Under the pieces are notes generated by a model. That model worked only from the letters and a program-made list of their open reading frames with translations, made no database searches and had not been told where the DNA came from. From NCBI GenBank assembly GCA_035936415.1, contig DASYWD010000144.1, positions 1 through 40,269 on the forward strand: a stretch of 40,269 bases of DNA, in the 5' to 3' direction. Made by a program: the position numbers and the translations under genes. This DNA is from Longimicrobiaceae bacterium. GTDB taxonomy: Bacteria; Gemmatimonadota; Gemmatimonadetes; Longimicrobiales; Longimicrobiaceae. Of this stretch, positions 1-9,318 are shown one piece after another (position 1 is the first letter of the stretch; each line of letters opens with the position of its first letter).

Positions 1-18
1 CCCCCCCCCCCCCCCCCC
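1..18. other. Poly-C tract at the window edge
   Basis: The window opens with 18 consecutive C residues before ordinary sequence begins. No gene feature explains it. A homopolymer at the exact start is most likely a contig-end or sequencing artefact. Confidence 0.6.
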
Positions 19-46
19 GCCTGGTGCCGAACGAACCGTCCTGCGC

Positions 47-403
47 TCAGCCCAGCTTCGCCTTGGCGGCGGTGGCAAGCTGCTCGAAGGCGTTCGGGTC
101 GCGCACGGCGAGGTCCGCGAGGTTCTTCCGGTCGATCTCGATCCCGGCGAGCTTGAGCCCGTTCATGAAGCGGGAGTACGAGAGGTCGTTCTGCCGGGCG
201 GCCGCGTTGATGCGGACGATCCACAGCTTGCGGAACTCGCGCTTGCGGTTCTTGCGGTCGCGGTACGAGTACCGCCAGGCGCGCTCGACGGCCTCCTTGG
301 CGGTCTTGTACAGGTTCTTGCGGCGGCCGAAGAACCCCTTCGCCTCCTTGAGGATCTGGTTCTTGCGGCGCAGGCGCGCGACGTTGGTCTTAACGCGGGG
401 CAT
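47..403 (-). CDS. rplT: 50S ribosomal protein L20
   Basis: This 118-residue basic protein matches bacterial L20 over its whole length. It starts [13 protein letters not shown] and has the conserved central stretch [18 protein letters not shown]20 binds 23S rRNA early in large-subunit assembly, and in several bacteria it also represses its own operon by binding the leader mRNA. The start has a good ribosome binding site, GGAGGAG, a few bases upstream. It is the last gene of the usual infC-rpmI-rplT cluster, 64 bases after rpmI. Length and composition are normal. Confidence 0.98.
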   Translation of the reverse strand: MPRVKTNVARLRRKNQILKEAKGFFGRRKNLYKTAKEAVERAWRYSYRDRKNRKREFRKLWIVRINAAARQNDLSYSRFMNGLKLAGIEIDRKNLADLAVRDPNAFEQLATAAKAKLG

Positions 404-467
404 GGTCTACTCCTCCGAAAAACGTGCGAAAAGGTGATGGAATCGGTGACGTACGGCCGGCTTCCGC

Positions 468-662
468 TCAGGCGGAGAGCAGACGGGTCATCCGCTTCTC
501 GTCCCCCTTCGACACCAGCGCGGAGTCGCGCAGGTTGCGCTTCCGCTTCGGAGACTTCTTGGTCAGGATGTGGCGCTTCATCGAGTGCCCGCGCTTCAGC
601 TTGCCGCTGGCGGTCTTCTTGAAGCGCTTCGCCGCGCCACGGTGGGTCTTCATCTTCGGCAT
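468..662 (-). CDS. rpmI: 50S ribosomal protein L35
   Basis: This 64-residue, very basic protein starts [17 protein letters not shown] and contains [19 protein letters not shown], both typical of L35. L35 is a small structural protein of the large ribosomal subunit. An AGGAAG ribosome binding site precedes the ATG. It lies 45 bases after infC and 64 before rplT in the classical order, so it is almost certainly cotranscribed with both. Confidence 0.98.
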   Translation of the reverse strand: MPKMKTHRGAAKRFKKTASGKLKRGHSMKRHILTKKSPKRKRNLRDSALVSKGDEKRMTRLLSA

Positions 663-707
663 GGTACTTCTTCCTTTCGGTACGCCGTCCTCGCGGACCG
701 GCGGCGA

Positions 708-1223
708 TCAGCTCTTGACGAGAGGGGAGAGCACCATCGTCATGCTCCGCCCTTCCATCTGTGGGTGCGACTCTACCTTGGAGATGTCGGCCAGCATCCC
801 CGAAACCTTGTCCAGAACCTGCCGCCCCAGCTCGGGGTGGGCCATCTGGCGGCCGCGGAACATCATGGTCAGCTTGACCTTGTTCCCCTCTTCGAGGAAG
901 CGCCGCGCGTGCCGCGTCTTGAAGTCGAAGTCGTGATCCTCGATCCCGGGCCGCATCTTCACTTCCTTGAGCTGCACGTGGTGCTGCTTCTTGCGCGCCT
1001 CGCGCGCCTTCCGCTGCTCCTCGTACTTGAACTTGCCGTAGTCCATGATGCGGCACACCGGTGGACGGGCGAGGGGCGCCACCTCCACCAGGTCCAGACC
1101 CTGCTCCTCCGCGATCTCGAGCGCGCGCTCGATGGGGAGGATTCCCAGCTGTTCGCCGTCGGGGCTGATCACACGAACGGGGCTGATGCGGATCTGGCGA
1201 TTGACGCGCGTCTTCTCGTTGAT
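708..1223 (-). CDS. infC: Translation initiation factor IF-3, AUC start codon
   Basis: IF-3 binds the 30S subunit, prevents premature subunit joining and checks the initiation codon. The protein contains the N-terminal RVNRQIRISPVRVISPDGEQ region and the C-terminal domain with MMFRGRQMAHPELG. A start at the internal GTG (1172) would remove the conserved RVN-xx-IR segment. Extending the frame upstream finds no ATG, GTG or TTG before the promoter leader, but an ATC codon at 1223-1221 has GGAG nine bases before it. That start gives 171 residues beginning (M)NEKTRVNRQIR. infC is known to use rare starts (AUU in E. coli) so that IF-3 can repress its own translation. The same logic fits here but is inferred. 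Confidence 0.9.
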   Translation of the reverse strand: MNEKTRVNRQIRISPVRVISPDGEQLGILPIERALEIAEEQGLDLVEVAPLARPPVCRIMDYGKFKYEEQRKAREARKKQHHVQLKEVKMRPGIEDHDFDFKTRHARRFLEEGNKVKLTMMFRGRQMAHPELGRQVLDKVSGMLADISKVESHPQMEGRSMTMVLSPLVKS

Positions 1224-1251
1224 GGCCTTGCTCTCCGAAGAGGTGGAAACG

Positions 1252-1280
1252 AAAAACGGACCTGAATGCCTCAGGTCCGT
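1252..1280 (-). terminator. Leader terminator or attenuator just upstream of infC
   Basis: A perfect 10-base stem, ACGGACCTGA with TCAGGTCCGT around a 5-base loop, is followed on the minus strand by a short U run. It lies about 29 bases before the infC AUC start and downstream of a promoter, so it ends a leader transcript rather than thrS alone. Two further GC-rich hairpins lie in the same leader (about 1297-1320 and 1355-1380). It could be the control point for L20 or another regulator. The alternative is a simple thrS terminator followed by an unseen second promoter. Confidence 0.7.
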
Positions 1281-1405
1281 TCATGCGCGGCCAGGCCGCC
1301 TCCCGGGAGGGAGGCGGGGCGCCATGCGGACCCGGCAGCATCGCCCGGGGGCGAGCCGAAGGGTGGGGGGCCCGCCGGCCCCCACTTTCCCCAAATTGGT
1401 CCGCT

Positions 1406-1434
1406 AATCTATTCCCGGCCCGCGGTGCTGTCAA
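1406..1434 (-). promoter_or_regulatory. Promoter of the infC-rpmI-rplT operon
   Basis: On the minus strand a perfect -35 box TTGACA (1434-1429) is followed after 17 bases by TAGATT (1411-1406). Transcription should start near 1399, leaving a leader of roughly 175 bases before infC. The promoter begins 8 bases beyond the thrS stop. Confidence 0.75.
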
Positions 1435-1441
1435 CCCGGGT

Positions 1442-3424
1442 CTACCGGATCTCCTCGTCCAGTGCCGTCTCCAGCGCGCGGGTGCGGATCCGCTCCAGCA
1501 CCTGCTCCGCGAACGCCGCGCGGTCGAGCACCGTCTGCTTCCGTCCCGCGCCGCGGATTCGGACGGCGGCGGTGCCGGCCTCGGCCTCGCGCCCGCCGAT
1601 CACCGCCATGTACGGCACCTTCTGCGTCTCGGCCTCGCGGATCCGGTAGTTCAGCGTCTCGTTGCGGTCGTCCACGTGGGCGCGGATCCCCCGGGCGCGG
1701 AGCTGCGCGCCCATCTCCCGGGCGCTCTCCGCCTGCTCGTCGGAGATGGGGATCACCACCACCTGCACGGGCGCGAGCCACACCGGGAAGGCCCCGGCGA
1801 AGTGCTCGATCAGGTTCCCCGTGAAGCGCTCCAGCGTCCCGAAGATGGCGCGGTGGATCATCACGGGCCGGTGCGGCCGGTTGTCCGCCCCGGTGTACTC
1901 CAGCTCGAACCGCTCGGGGAGGTTGAAGTCGAGCTGGATGGTCGGGCCCTGCCAGAGACGGCCGATGGCGTCCCGGAACTTGATGTCGATCTTGGGGCCG
2001 TAGAACGCGCCGCCCCCCTCGTCCACCCGGAACGGGATCTCCTTCCGCTCCAGCGCGCGCGTGAGCATCGCCTCCGCCTGGTCCCAGACGTCGTCGCTCC
2101 CCAGCCGCTCCGGGGGGCGGGTGGAGATCTCGAAGTCCAGCTCGAAGCCGAAGGTCTGCCGCACCAGCCGGTCCACCTGGTCCAGGCAGAGGAAGATCTC
2201 GTCCTCCACCTGCTCCATCGCGCAGAAGATGTGGGCGTCGTCCATGGAAAGGCCGCGTACCCGCAGCAGCCCGTGGAGCGTCCCCGAGCGCTCGTTGCGG
2301 TAGACGTTCGCCACCTCGGAAAGCCGGATGGGGAGGTCCCGGTAGCTGCGCGCCTGGCTCTTGAAGACCAGTGCGTGCATCGGGCAGTTCATCGGCTTCA
2401 CGCGGTACTGCACGTCCTCGGACTCGCCCGCGCTCCCCGCCATCGGGGGGAACTGATTCTCGGCGTAGAGCGGCAGGTGTCCGGAGATGCGGAACAGCTC
2501 CTCGCGCGTGATGTTCGGCGTGTACACCAGCTCGTACCCGTTGGCGAGGTTGTCGTCCTCGACCGCGCGGGAGAGGAGCCACTTCACCTTTGCGCCCTTG
2601 GGGTGCCAGAAGACGAGCCCCGGCCCCACCACGTCCTGGATGGAGAACAGGTCCAGCTGCTTCCCCAGCACGCGGTGGTCGCGCTTGCGGGCCTCCTCCA
2701 GCCGGTGGAGGTACTGCTCCAGGTCCTCCTTGGAGAACCACGCCGTGCCGTAGATGCGCTGCAGCATCTGGCGGCTCTCGTCGCCGCGCCAGTAGGCGCC
2801 CGCCGAGTTCAGGAGCCTGAAGTGCCTGAGCCGCCCCGTGCCGGGGAGGTGCGGACCGCGGCAGAGGTCCAGGAACGGGCCGTTGCGGTAGACCGTGATC
2901 GTCTCGTCGCCCGAGAACTCCTCCAGGCGCTCCAGCTTGAGCGGGTCGTCGGCGAACAGCTCGCGCGCCTCCTCCACGGAGACCACGCGGCGCTCGAAGG
3001 GGGCGTTCCCCTTGATCACCTCCTGCATCTCCGCCTCGATCCGCTCGAGCTCGTCGGGCGTGAAGGGACGGTCTACCTCGAAGTCATAGTAGAAGCCGTC
3101 CTCGATCGCCGGCCCGAAGCCGATCTTCGCCTCCGGACGCACCTGGCGGACGGCCGTCGCCAGGATGTGCGCCGCGGAATGGCGGAGCACCTCCAGCGCC
3201 TCGGCGCTCCGCTCGGTGATGATCTCCACCTCGGCGTTGCTTTCCAGCGGGCTGGTGAGGTCCACGATCCTGCCGTCCACCTTTCCGGCGAGCGCCGCCT
3301 TCGCGAGCCCGGAGCCGATCGACTTCGCGAAGTCGAGCACCGTCGTTCCGGCAGGGACCTCGCGCACGGAGCCGTCGGGGAGCGTCACGCGGACCTGGTC
3401 TCTGTGTTCAGCCGTCGTCGTCAT
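1442..3424 (-). CDS. thrS: Threonyl-tRNA synthetase
   Basis: Charges tRNA-Thr with threonine in the cytoplasm. The 660-residue length is normal. Domains in order are an N-terminal TGS domain (about residues 10-70, VRVTLPDGSVREVP), the editing domain with HSAAHILATAVRQ, the class II catalytic core (motif 2 around YRNERSGTLHGLLRVRG, with the zinc-site cysteine in KPMNCPMH), and the C-terminal anticodon-binding domain beginning near VWLAPVQVVVIPISD. The start ATG gives MTTTAEHRDQVRV. The upstream leader carries a Thr-rich peptide and a terminator, so expression is probably controlled by threonyl-tRNA charging. Its stop lies next to the infC promoter. Confidence 0.98.
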   Translation of the reverse strand: MTTTAEHRDQVRVTLPDGSVREVPAGTTVLDFAKSIGSGLAKAALAGKVDGRIVDLTSPLESNAEVEIITERSAEALEVLRHSAAHILATAVRQVRPEAKIGFGPAIEDGFYYDFEVDRPFTPDELERIEAEMQEVIKGNAPFERRVVSVEEARELFADDPLKLERLEEFSGDETITVYRNGPFLDLCRGPHLPGTGRLRHFRLLNSAGAYWRGDESRQMLQRIYGTAWFSKEDLEQYLHRLEEARKRDHRVLGKQLDLFSIQDVVGPGLVFWHPKGAKVKWLLSRAVEDDNLANGYELVYTPNITREELFRISGHLPLYAENQFPPMAGSAGESEDVQYRVKPMNCPMHALVFKSQARSYRDLPIRLSEVANVYRNERSGTLHGLLRVRGLSMDDAHIFCAMEQVEDEIFLCLDQVDRLVRQTFGFELDFEISTRPPERLGSDDVWDQAEAMLTRALERKEIPFRVDEGGGAFYGPKIDIKFRDAIGRLWQGPTIQLDFNLPERFELEYTGADNRPHRPVMIHRAIFGTLERFTGNLIEHFAGAFPVWLAPVQVVVIPISDEQAESAREMGAQLRARGIRAHVDDRNETLNYRIREAETQKVPYMAVIGGREAEAGTAAVRIRGAGRKQTVLDRAAFAEQVLERIRTRALETALDEEIR

Positions 3425-3467
3425 GGTCGTTGTCCGGTCGTCGGAAGCGCGGAGCGCAGCGGCTGCG

Positions 3468-3572
3468 TCAGCGCGGCACGTATAGAAAGAAGAGGACGAT
3501 CCCCGCGCAGAGCAGCACGGCGAACACGGCCCAGGGCCACAGCGAGCGTGCGGGATCGCGTCGATCGTCCAT
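3468..3572 (-). CDS. Small single-pass membrane protein, 34 residues
   Basis: This short frame reads MDDRRDPARSLWPW, followed by a strongly hydrophobic segment of about 18 residues and a short tail YVPR. A charged N-terminus, tryptophans at the interface and one membrane helix make it look like a real small membrane protein. It lies between the thrS attenuator terminator and thrS, in the same direction, with its stop 43 bases before the thrS start, so it would share the attenuated transcript. No convincing Shine-Dalgarno precedes the ATG. The frame stays open further upstream, but that extension runs through the terminator and has no protein-like character. Function unknown. Confidence 0.5.
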   Translation of the reverse strand: MDDRRDPARSLWPWAVFAVLLCAGIVLFFLYVPR

Positions 3573-3679
3573 CGGAGGTCCAGGCGTCTGGTACACCCGA
3601 CCGGGGCATCCGGTCGGGAGAGCCAGCAACTTCGGCCCTTCCGCCGCGCACGACAAGCCCCCGGCGGATACGGGCAAAC

Positions 3680-3704
3680 AAAAAAGCCTCCCGTGGGAGG
3701 CCTT
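3680..3704 (-). terminator. Attenuator terminator upstream of thrS
   Basis: On the minus strand the sequence GGCCTCCCACGGGAGGC is followed directly by six U residues, a textbook intrinsic terminator. No gene on this strand ends nearby, so it terminates only the short leader that begins near 3840. Confidence 0.88.
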
Positions 3705-3728
3705 GTCGCTCGGTGCCGGCGCTGCCAT

Positions 3729-3815
3729 TCAGCGCGGACGCACCCGGACCCGGCCTCCCCTGGGGAGCCCCGTGGTCATGGTCTGGGTGGTCGCGAAGCG
3801 GTCGCTGGCGCGCAT
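3729..3815 (-). CDS. Thr-rich leader peptide of the thrS attenuator
   Basis: A 28-codon frame starts with ATG at 3815 and ends with TGA at 3729. Residues 9-15 are TTQTMTT, five threonines in seven codons, just upstream of the segment 1/segment 2 hairpin. Its start lies about 25 bases after the predicted transcription start. The ribosome binding site is weak (CGGACC). The C-terminal part is Arg- and Gly-rich because its codons also form the RNA stems. It should act in cis as a sensor of charged tRNA-Thr, and the peptide itself need not have a function. Confidence 0.75.
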   Translation of the reverse strand: MRASDRFATTQTMTTGLPRGGRVRVRPR

Positions 3816-3846
3816 GGTCGGTCCGATGGTTCAGGGTGCATCACGT

Positions 3847-3875
3847 AGGATAGCCCGTGGCCGCCCGTGTATCAA
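3847..3875 (-). promoter_or_regulatory. thrS leader promoter
   Basis: TTGATA (3875-3870), a 17-base spacer and TATCCT (3852-3847) on the minus strand. The predicted start near 3840 places the leader peptide about 25 bases downstream. Confidence 0.7.
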
Positions 3876-3897
3876 CTACCCGCCCCCATCATCTCTC

Positions 3898-3927
3898 TTG
3901 CGTTCCCGGCCCTGACCACCACATAAT
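3898..3927 (+). promoter_or_regulatory. Candidate promoter of the subtilase gene
   Basis: TTGCGT (3898-3903), an 18-base spacer and CATAAT (3922-3927), which matches five of six bases of the -10 consensus. It would give a leader of about 125 bases before the protease start. It is divergent from the thrS leader promoter. Confidence 0.5.
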
Positions 3928-3984
3928 GTCGCATGTCGCATGCGTGCCTAAAAAGACAAAAACTGCGACGCCAGATTCGTGTCC

Positions 3985-4031
3985 CCGGCCGGCATAAGCC
4001 GGCCGGTCGCCCCGCGCGATGCGCTCGCGCG
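3985..4031 (+). promoter_or_regulatory. Two strong hairpins in the subtilase 5' leader
   Basis: First hairpin: CCGGCCGGC with GCCGGCCGG around an ATAA loop (3985-4006), a perfect 9-base stem. Second hairpin: CGCGCGA with TCGCGCG around a 5-base loop (4013-4031). Both lie in the untranslated leader, and the second ends about 20 bases before the Shine-Dalgarno. They may stabilise the mRNA. No known riboswitch class is recognised. Confidence 0.5.
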
Positions 4032-4061
4032 AACCATCATCCCTCGTGTGGAGGACAGCCA

Positions 4062-5786
<1,725 letters not shown>

Positions 5787-5833
5787 TCACGGCTGGACCG
5801 AGTCGCTTCAGGGCCCCACAGCCAGGAGCGCAG

Positions 5834-5867
5834 CACCGCCCGCAGGGGACATCCCCTGCGGGCGGTG
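5834..5867 (+). terminator. Strong hairpin downstream of the subtilase gene
   Basis: A perfect 16-base inverted repeat, CACCGCCCGCAGGGGA and its complement, has only two bases between the arms. It begins 47 bases after the protease stop and has no clear U run, so it may be a terminator or an mRNA 3'-end stabiliser. Confidence 0.55.
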
Positions 5868-5871
5868 GGTA

Positions 5872-5958
5872 CTTCAGCAGGCGCTCACCGAAGGGCTGAC
5901 GCTGGTGACGCACGACCGGCTCTTTGCGCCGTACGGCGTGCCGACTCTCTGGACCTGA
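5872..5958 (+). pseudogene. C-terminal relic of a PIN-domain (VapC-like) toxin
   Basis: This 28-codon frame ends in TGA at 5956-5958 and reads ALTEGLTLVTHDRLFAPYGV then PTLWT. It is the characteristic C-terminal end of VapC-family PIN ribonucleases, with the last conserved acidic residue in THDR. No start codon or upstream PIN core is present, because the strong hairpin at 5834-5867 immediately precedes it. It is therefore a decayed remnant without function. No partner antitoxin is seen. Confidence 0.7.
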
Positions 5959-5972
5959 CACGCCCACGAGCA

Positions 5973-6009
5973 ACGGCCCCGCCCCCTCGCATGGAGGGAG
6001 CGGGGCCGT
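5973..6009 (-). terminator. groEL terminator hairpin
   Basis: A long GC-rich stem, ACGGCCCCGC pairing with GCGGGGCCGT and extended by CCTC/GAGG around a short loop, lies 50 bases beyond the groEL stop. The U run is weak on both strands. Confidence 0.6.
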
Positions 6010-6058
6010 CTGGCGAGGGCGGCGGCTCGCGCCGCCGCCCCGTACCGGGCCTCGCGGC

Positions 6059-7759
<1,701 letters not shown>

Positions 7760-8065
7760 TCAGCCGACGATGGCGAGCACGTCCGACTCGCGGAGGATGA
7801 GGTACTGCTCCCCGTCGATGGTCACCTCGGTGCCGCTGTACTTCCCGTAGAGCACCTTGTCGCCGACCTTGACCTCGGGGTCGATCCGCTTCCCGTCGTC
7901 GCTCACCTTGCCGGGGCCGACGGCGATCACCTCGCCCTGCTGCGGCTTCTCCTTGGCGGTGTCGGGGATGTACAGCCCGCCCCGCATCTGCTCGGCCTCT
8001 TCCGTCGCCTTGACGACGACACGGTCCGAGAGCGGCTTGACCTTCACGTCTGTCGCGGTGGCCAT
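7760..8065 (-). CDS. groS: Co-chaperonin GroES (Hsp10)
   Basis: 101 residues. It caps the GroEL ring as a heptamer. Conserved parts are [14 protein letters not shown], the mobile-loop region [20 protein letters not shown], and the C-terminal [12 protein letters not shown] and DVLAIVG. A GGAGGATC ribosome binding site precedes the ATG. It is the first gene of the groESL operon. A CIRCE element lies about 43 bases upstream of the start. Confidence 0.98.
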   Translation of the reverse strand: MATATDVKVKPLSDRVVVKATEEAEQMRGGLYIPDTAKEKPQQGEVIAVGPGKVSDDGKRIDPEVKVGDKVLYGKYSGTEVTIDGEQYLILRESDVLAIVG

Positions 8066-8107
8066 AGATCAGGATCCTCCGGTCGTTGGATGGGTTGGTA
8101 GAGCCTG

Positions 8108-8134
8108 TTAGCACTCTCGTGCAGTGAGTGCCAA
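8108..8134. promoter_or_regulatory. CIRCE operator (HrcA site) of groESL
   Basis: TTAGCACTC, nine bases, GAGTGCCAA. This differs from the CIRCE consensus TTAGCACTC-N9-GAGTGCTAA at one position. It lies between the promoter and groES, where HrcA would repress the operon until heat shock. hrcA itself is not in the window. Confidence 0.93.
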
Positions 8135-8143
8135 CAAGGTGGC

Positions 8144-8172
8144 AAATTGGGGCGCCGCCCGGACACTGTCAA
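8144..8172 (-). promoter_or_regulatory. Candidate groESL promoter
   Basis: Perfect -35 TTGACA (8172-8167), 17 bases, then CAATTT (8149-8144) on the minus strand. The -10 match to consensus is poor, but the same TTGAC-N17/18-CARTTT layout recurs upstream of the RES/Xre pair and meaB. The CIRCE element lies just downstream. Confidence 0.5.
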
Positions 8173-8262
8173 GGGGCGCTCACGGGCGCGGAGTCGCTGC
8201 ACGCGACGTGCCGGACGGAGCCCGCCGAAAGGACAGGAAGGGGGAGCCGGTCACGCCAGTCC

Positions 8263-8278
8263 GACAGCGCGCGCTGTC
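8263..8278. other. 16-base perfect palindrome after ribonuclease Z
   Basis: GACAGCGCGCGCTGTC lies 13 bases beyond the ribonuclease Z stop. It may be a terminator stem or a stabilising hairpin. There is no U run. Confidence 0.35.
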
Positions 8279-8290
8279 AGAAACGGCGCC

Positions 8291-9202
8291 TCAGCCGTCG
8301 CGGTACGGGATCTCGAGCGTCAGCCCGTCGTGGGCGGCCATGGCCTCCGGGAACACGGCGCGCGCCTCGCGCTCCAGGAGCCGCGGGTCGTCGGCGTAGC
8401 GCGGGGAGAAGTGGGTGAGCGCGAGCCGCAGGACCCCCGCCCCGGCGGCCACCTCGGCTGCGTCGCGGGCGGTGGAGTGCCCCGTGGCCTGTGCGCGGTC
8501 CGCCTCGTCCTGCGCGAAGGTGGCTTCGTGGATGAGCAGGTCCGCCCCGGCCGCCGCCTCGCGGGTGGCCGCGCAGGGGCGGGTGTCGCCGGTGTAGACC
8601 ACGCGGCGCCCGGGGCGGGGCGGCCCCACCACGTCCTCCGCGCGGAAGACGCGCCCGTCCACCTCCACTGCTTCCCCGTGGTGGAGCTTCCCCCAGAGCG
8701 GACCCTCGGGGATCCCCATCTCGCGCGCCCTGCCGGCGTCGAAGCGTCCCAGCCGGTCGTGCTCCGCCACCGCGTAGCCCAGGCTTCGCCCGCCGTGGTG
8801 CGTGCGGAACGGGACGACCGCGTACGCTCCCCGCTCCACCGCCTCCCCGGGCTCCAGCCCGTTGATGCGCACGTCGAACGGGACCCGCTCCACCCCCAGC
8901 TCCACCGCTTCCTTCAGCGTCGCCTCGGTGCCGCGCGGCGTCCATAGGTCGATGGGCTCCTCGCGCGCCTGGAGCCCCATGGTGCGCAGCAGCCCGATCA
9001 CGCCCAGGAAGTGGTCCGCGTGCAGGTGTGAGAAGAAGATCTCGCGCAGCGCGAAGCCGGTCCCGTAGCGCATCATCTGCCGCTGGGTCCCCTCGCCGCA
9101 GTCGAACATCATCAGGTCCCCCTCGCGCTGCACCACGAGGGAGGAAACGTTGCGCCCGACGGTGGGCCGCGCCGCGGCGGTGCCGAGAAAGGTGATCCGC
9201 AT
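8291..9202 (-). CDS. rnz: Ribonuclease Z (tRNA 3'-processing endonuclease)
   Basis: 303 residues from the ATG at 9202 (MRITFLGTAAARPTVGRN). It is a metallo-beta-lactamase-fold nuclease that trims 3' trailers of tRNA precursors. The zinc ligand motif HLHADH is at 59-64. Downstream are FRTHHGGRSLGY, the GDTRPC segment, HEATFAQDEADRA and LALTHFSPRY, all typical of the short bacterial RNase Z. An in-frame upstream extension runs into the repeat element and was rejected. No good ribosome binding site is visible. It lies upstream of groESL in the same direction but is separated by the groES promoter. Confidence 0.93.
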   Translation of the reverse strand: MRITFLGTAAARPTVGRNVSSLVVQREGDLMMFDCGEGTQRQMMRYGTGFALREIFFSHLHADHFLGVIGLLRTMGLQAREEPIDLWTPRGTEATLKEAVELGVERVPFDVRINGLEPGEAVERGAYAVVPFRTHHGGRSLGYAVAEHDRLGRFDAGRAREMGIPEGPLWGKLHHGEAVEVDGRVFRAEDVVGPPRPGRRVVYTGDTRPCAATREAAAGADLLIHEATFAQDEADRAQATGHSTARDAAEVAAGAGVLRLALTHFSPRYADDPRLLEREARAVFPEAMAAHDGLTLEIPYRDG

Positions 9203-9318
9203 GGACGAAAGTGCGTGAATGCGTGAGCGCGAGGTGCGACGGTGCCCCCGGACACAAAGCGCGAAGTGCGTGAGCGCGCAACTTTCGCACTCACGCACTT
9301 CGCACGTCGCACCGCGGT
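9203..9318. repeat. Structured intergenic repeat built from GTGCGTGA-like units
   Basis: The whole gap between the AtuA-like gene and rnz consists of degenerate GTGCGTGA/GTGCGAAG units. It contains a perfect 14-base inverted repeat, GCGAAGTGCGTGAG (9261-9274) and its complement (9290-9303), with a 15-base loop. On the minus strand the hairpin is followed by GCTTTGTG. It resembles a REP-like element and could serve as the terminator of the upstream operon. Confidence 0.6.

Larger units (their letters stand above)
3680..3840 (-). promoter_or_regulatory. Ribosome-mediated threonine attenuator leader of thrS
   Basis: The leader RNA contains a Thr-rich peptide and mutually exclusive stems. Segment 1 (3762-3767, CUCCCC) can pair with segment 2 (3752-3760, GGGGAGGCC). 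Segment 2 can instead pair over 8 perfect bases with segment 3 (3695-3702, GGCCUCCC). Segment 3 pairs with segment 4 (3686-3692) to form the terminator. A ribosome stalled at the Thr codons (3771-3791) would cover segment 1, free segment 2 and block the terminator. This matches the logic of amino-acid biosynthetic attenuators such as trp and thr, and of the E. coli pheST leader. The assignment is from sequence logic alone. Confidence 0.8.

Noticed and set aside
1283-3853. Long plus-strand open frame opposite thrS
   Set aside because: It is the antisense shadow of thrS and its leader, rich in Arg, His and Val, with no recognisable protein features.
3680-3875. T-box riboswitch upstream of thrS
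   Set aside because: A T-box would be the familiar explanation, but no T-box core (AGGGUGGNACCGCG-like) or stem I pattern is visible, whereas a Thr-rich leader frame is.
5834-6009. Two strong inverted repeats as ends of an insertion sequence
   Set aside because: The two hairpins differ in sequence and nothing between them encodes a transposase; they are better read as separate terminators or stabilising stems.
8291-9298. Longer start for ribonuclease Z
   Set aside because: The extra 32 residues translate the intergenic repeat and are not protein-like; the conserved family N-terminus is MRITFLGT at 9202.
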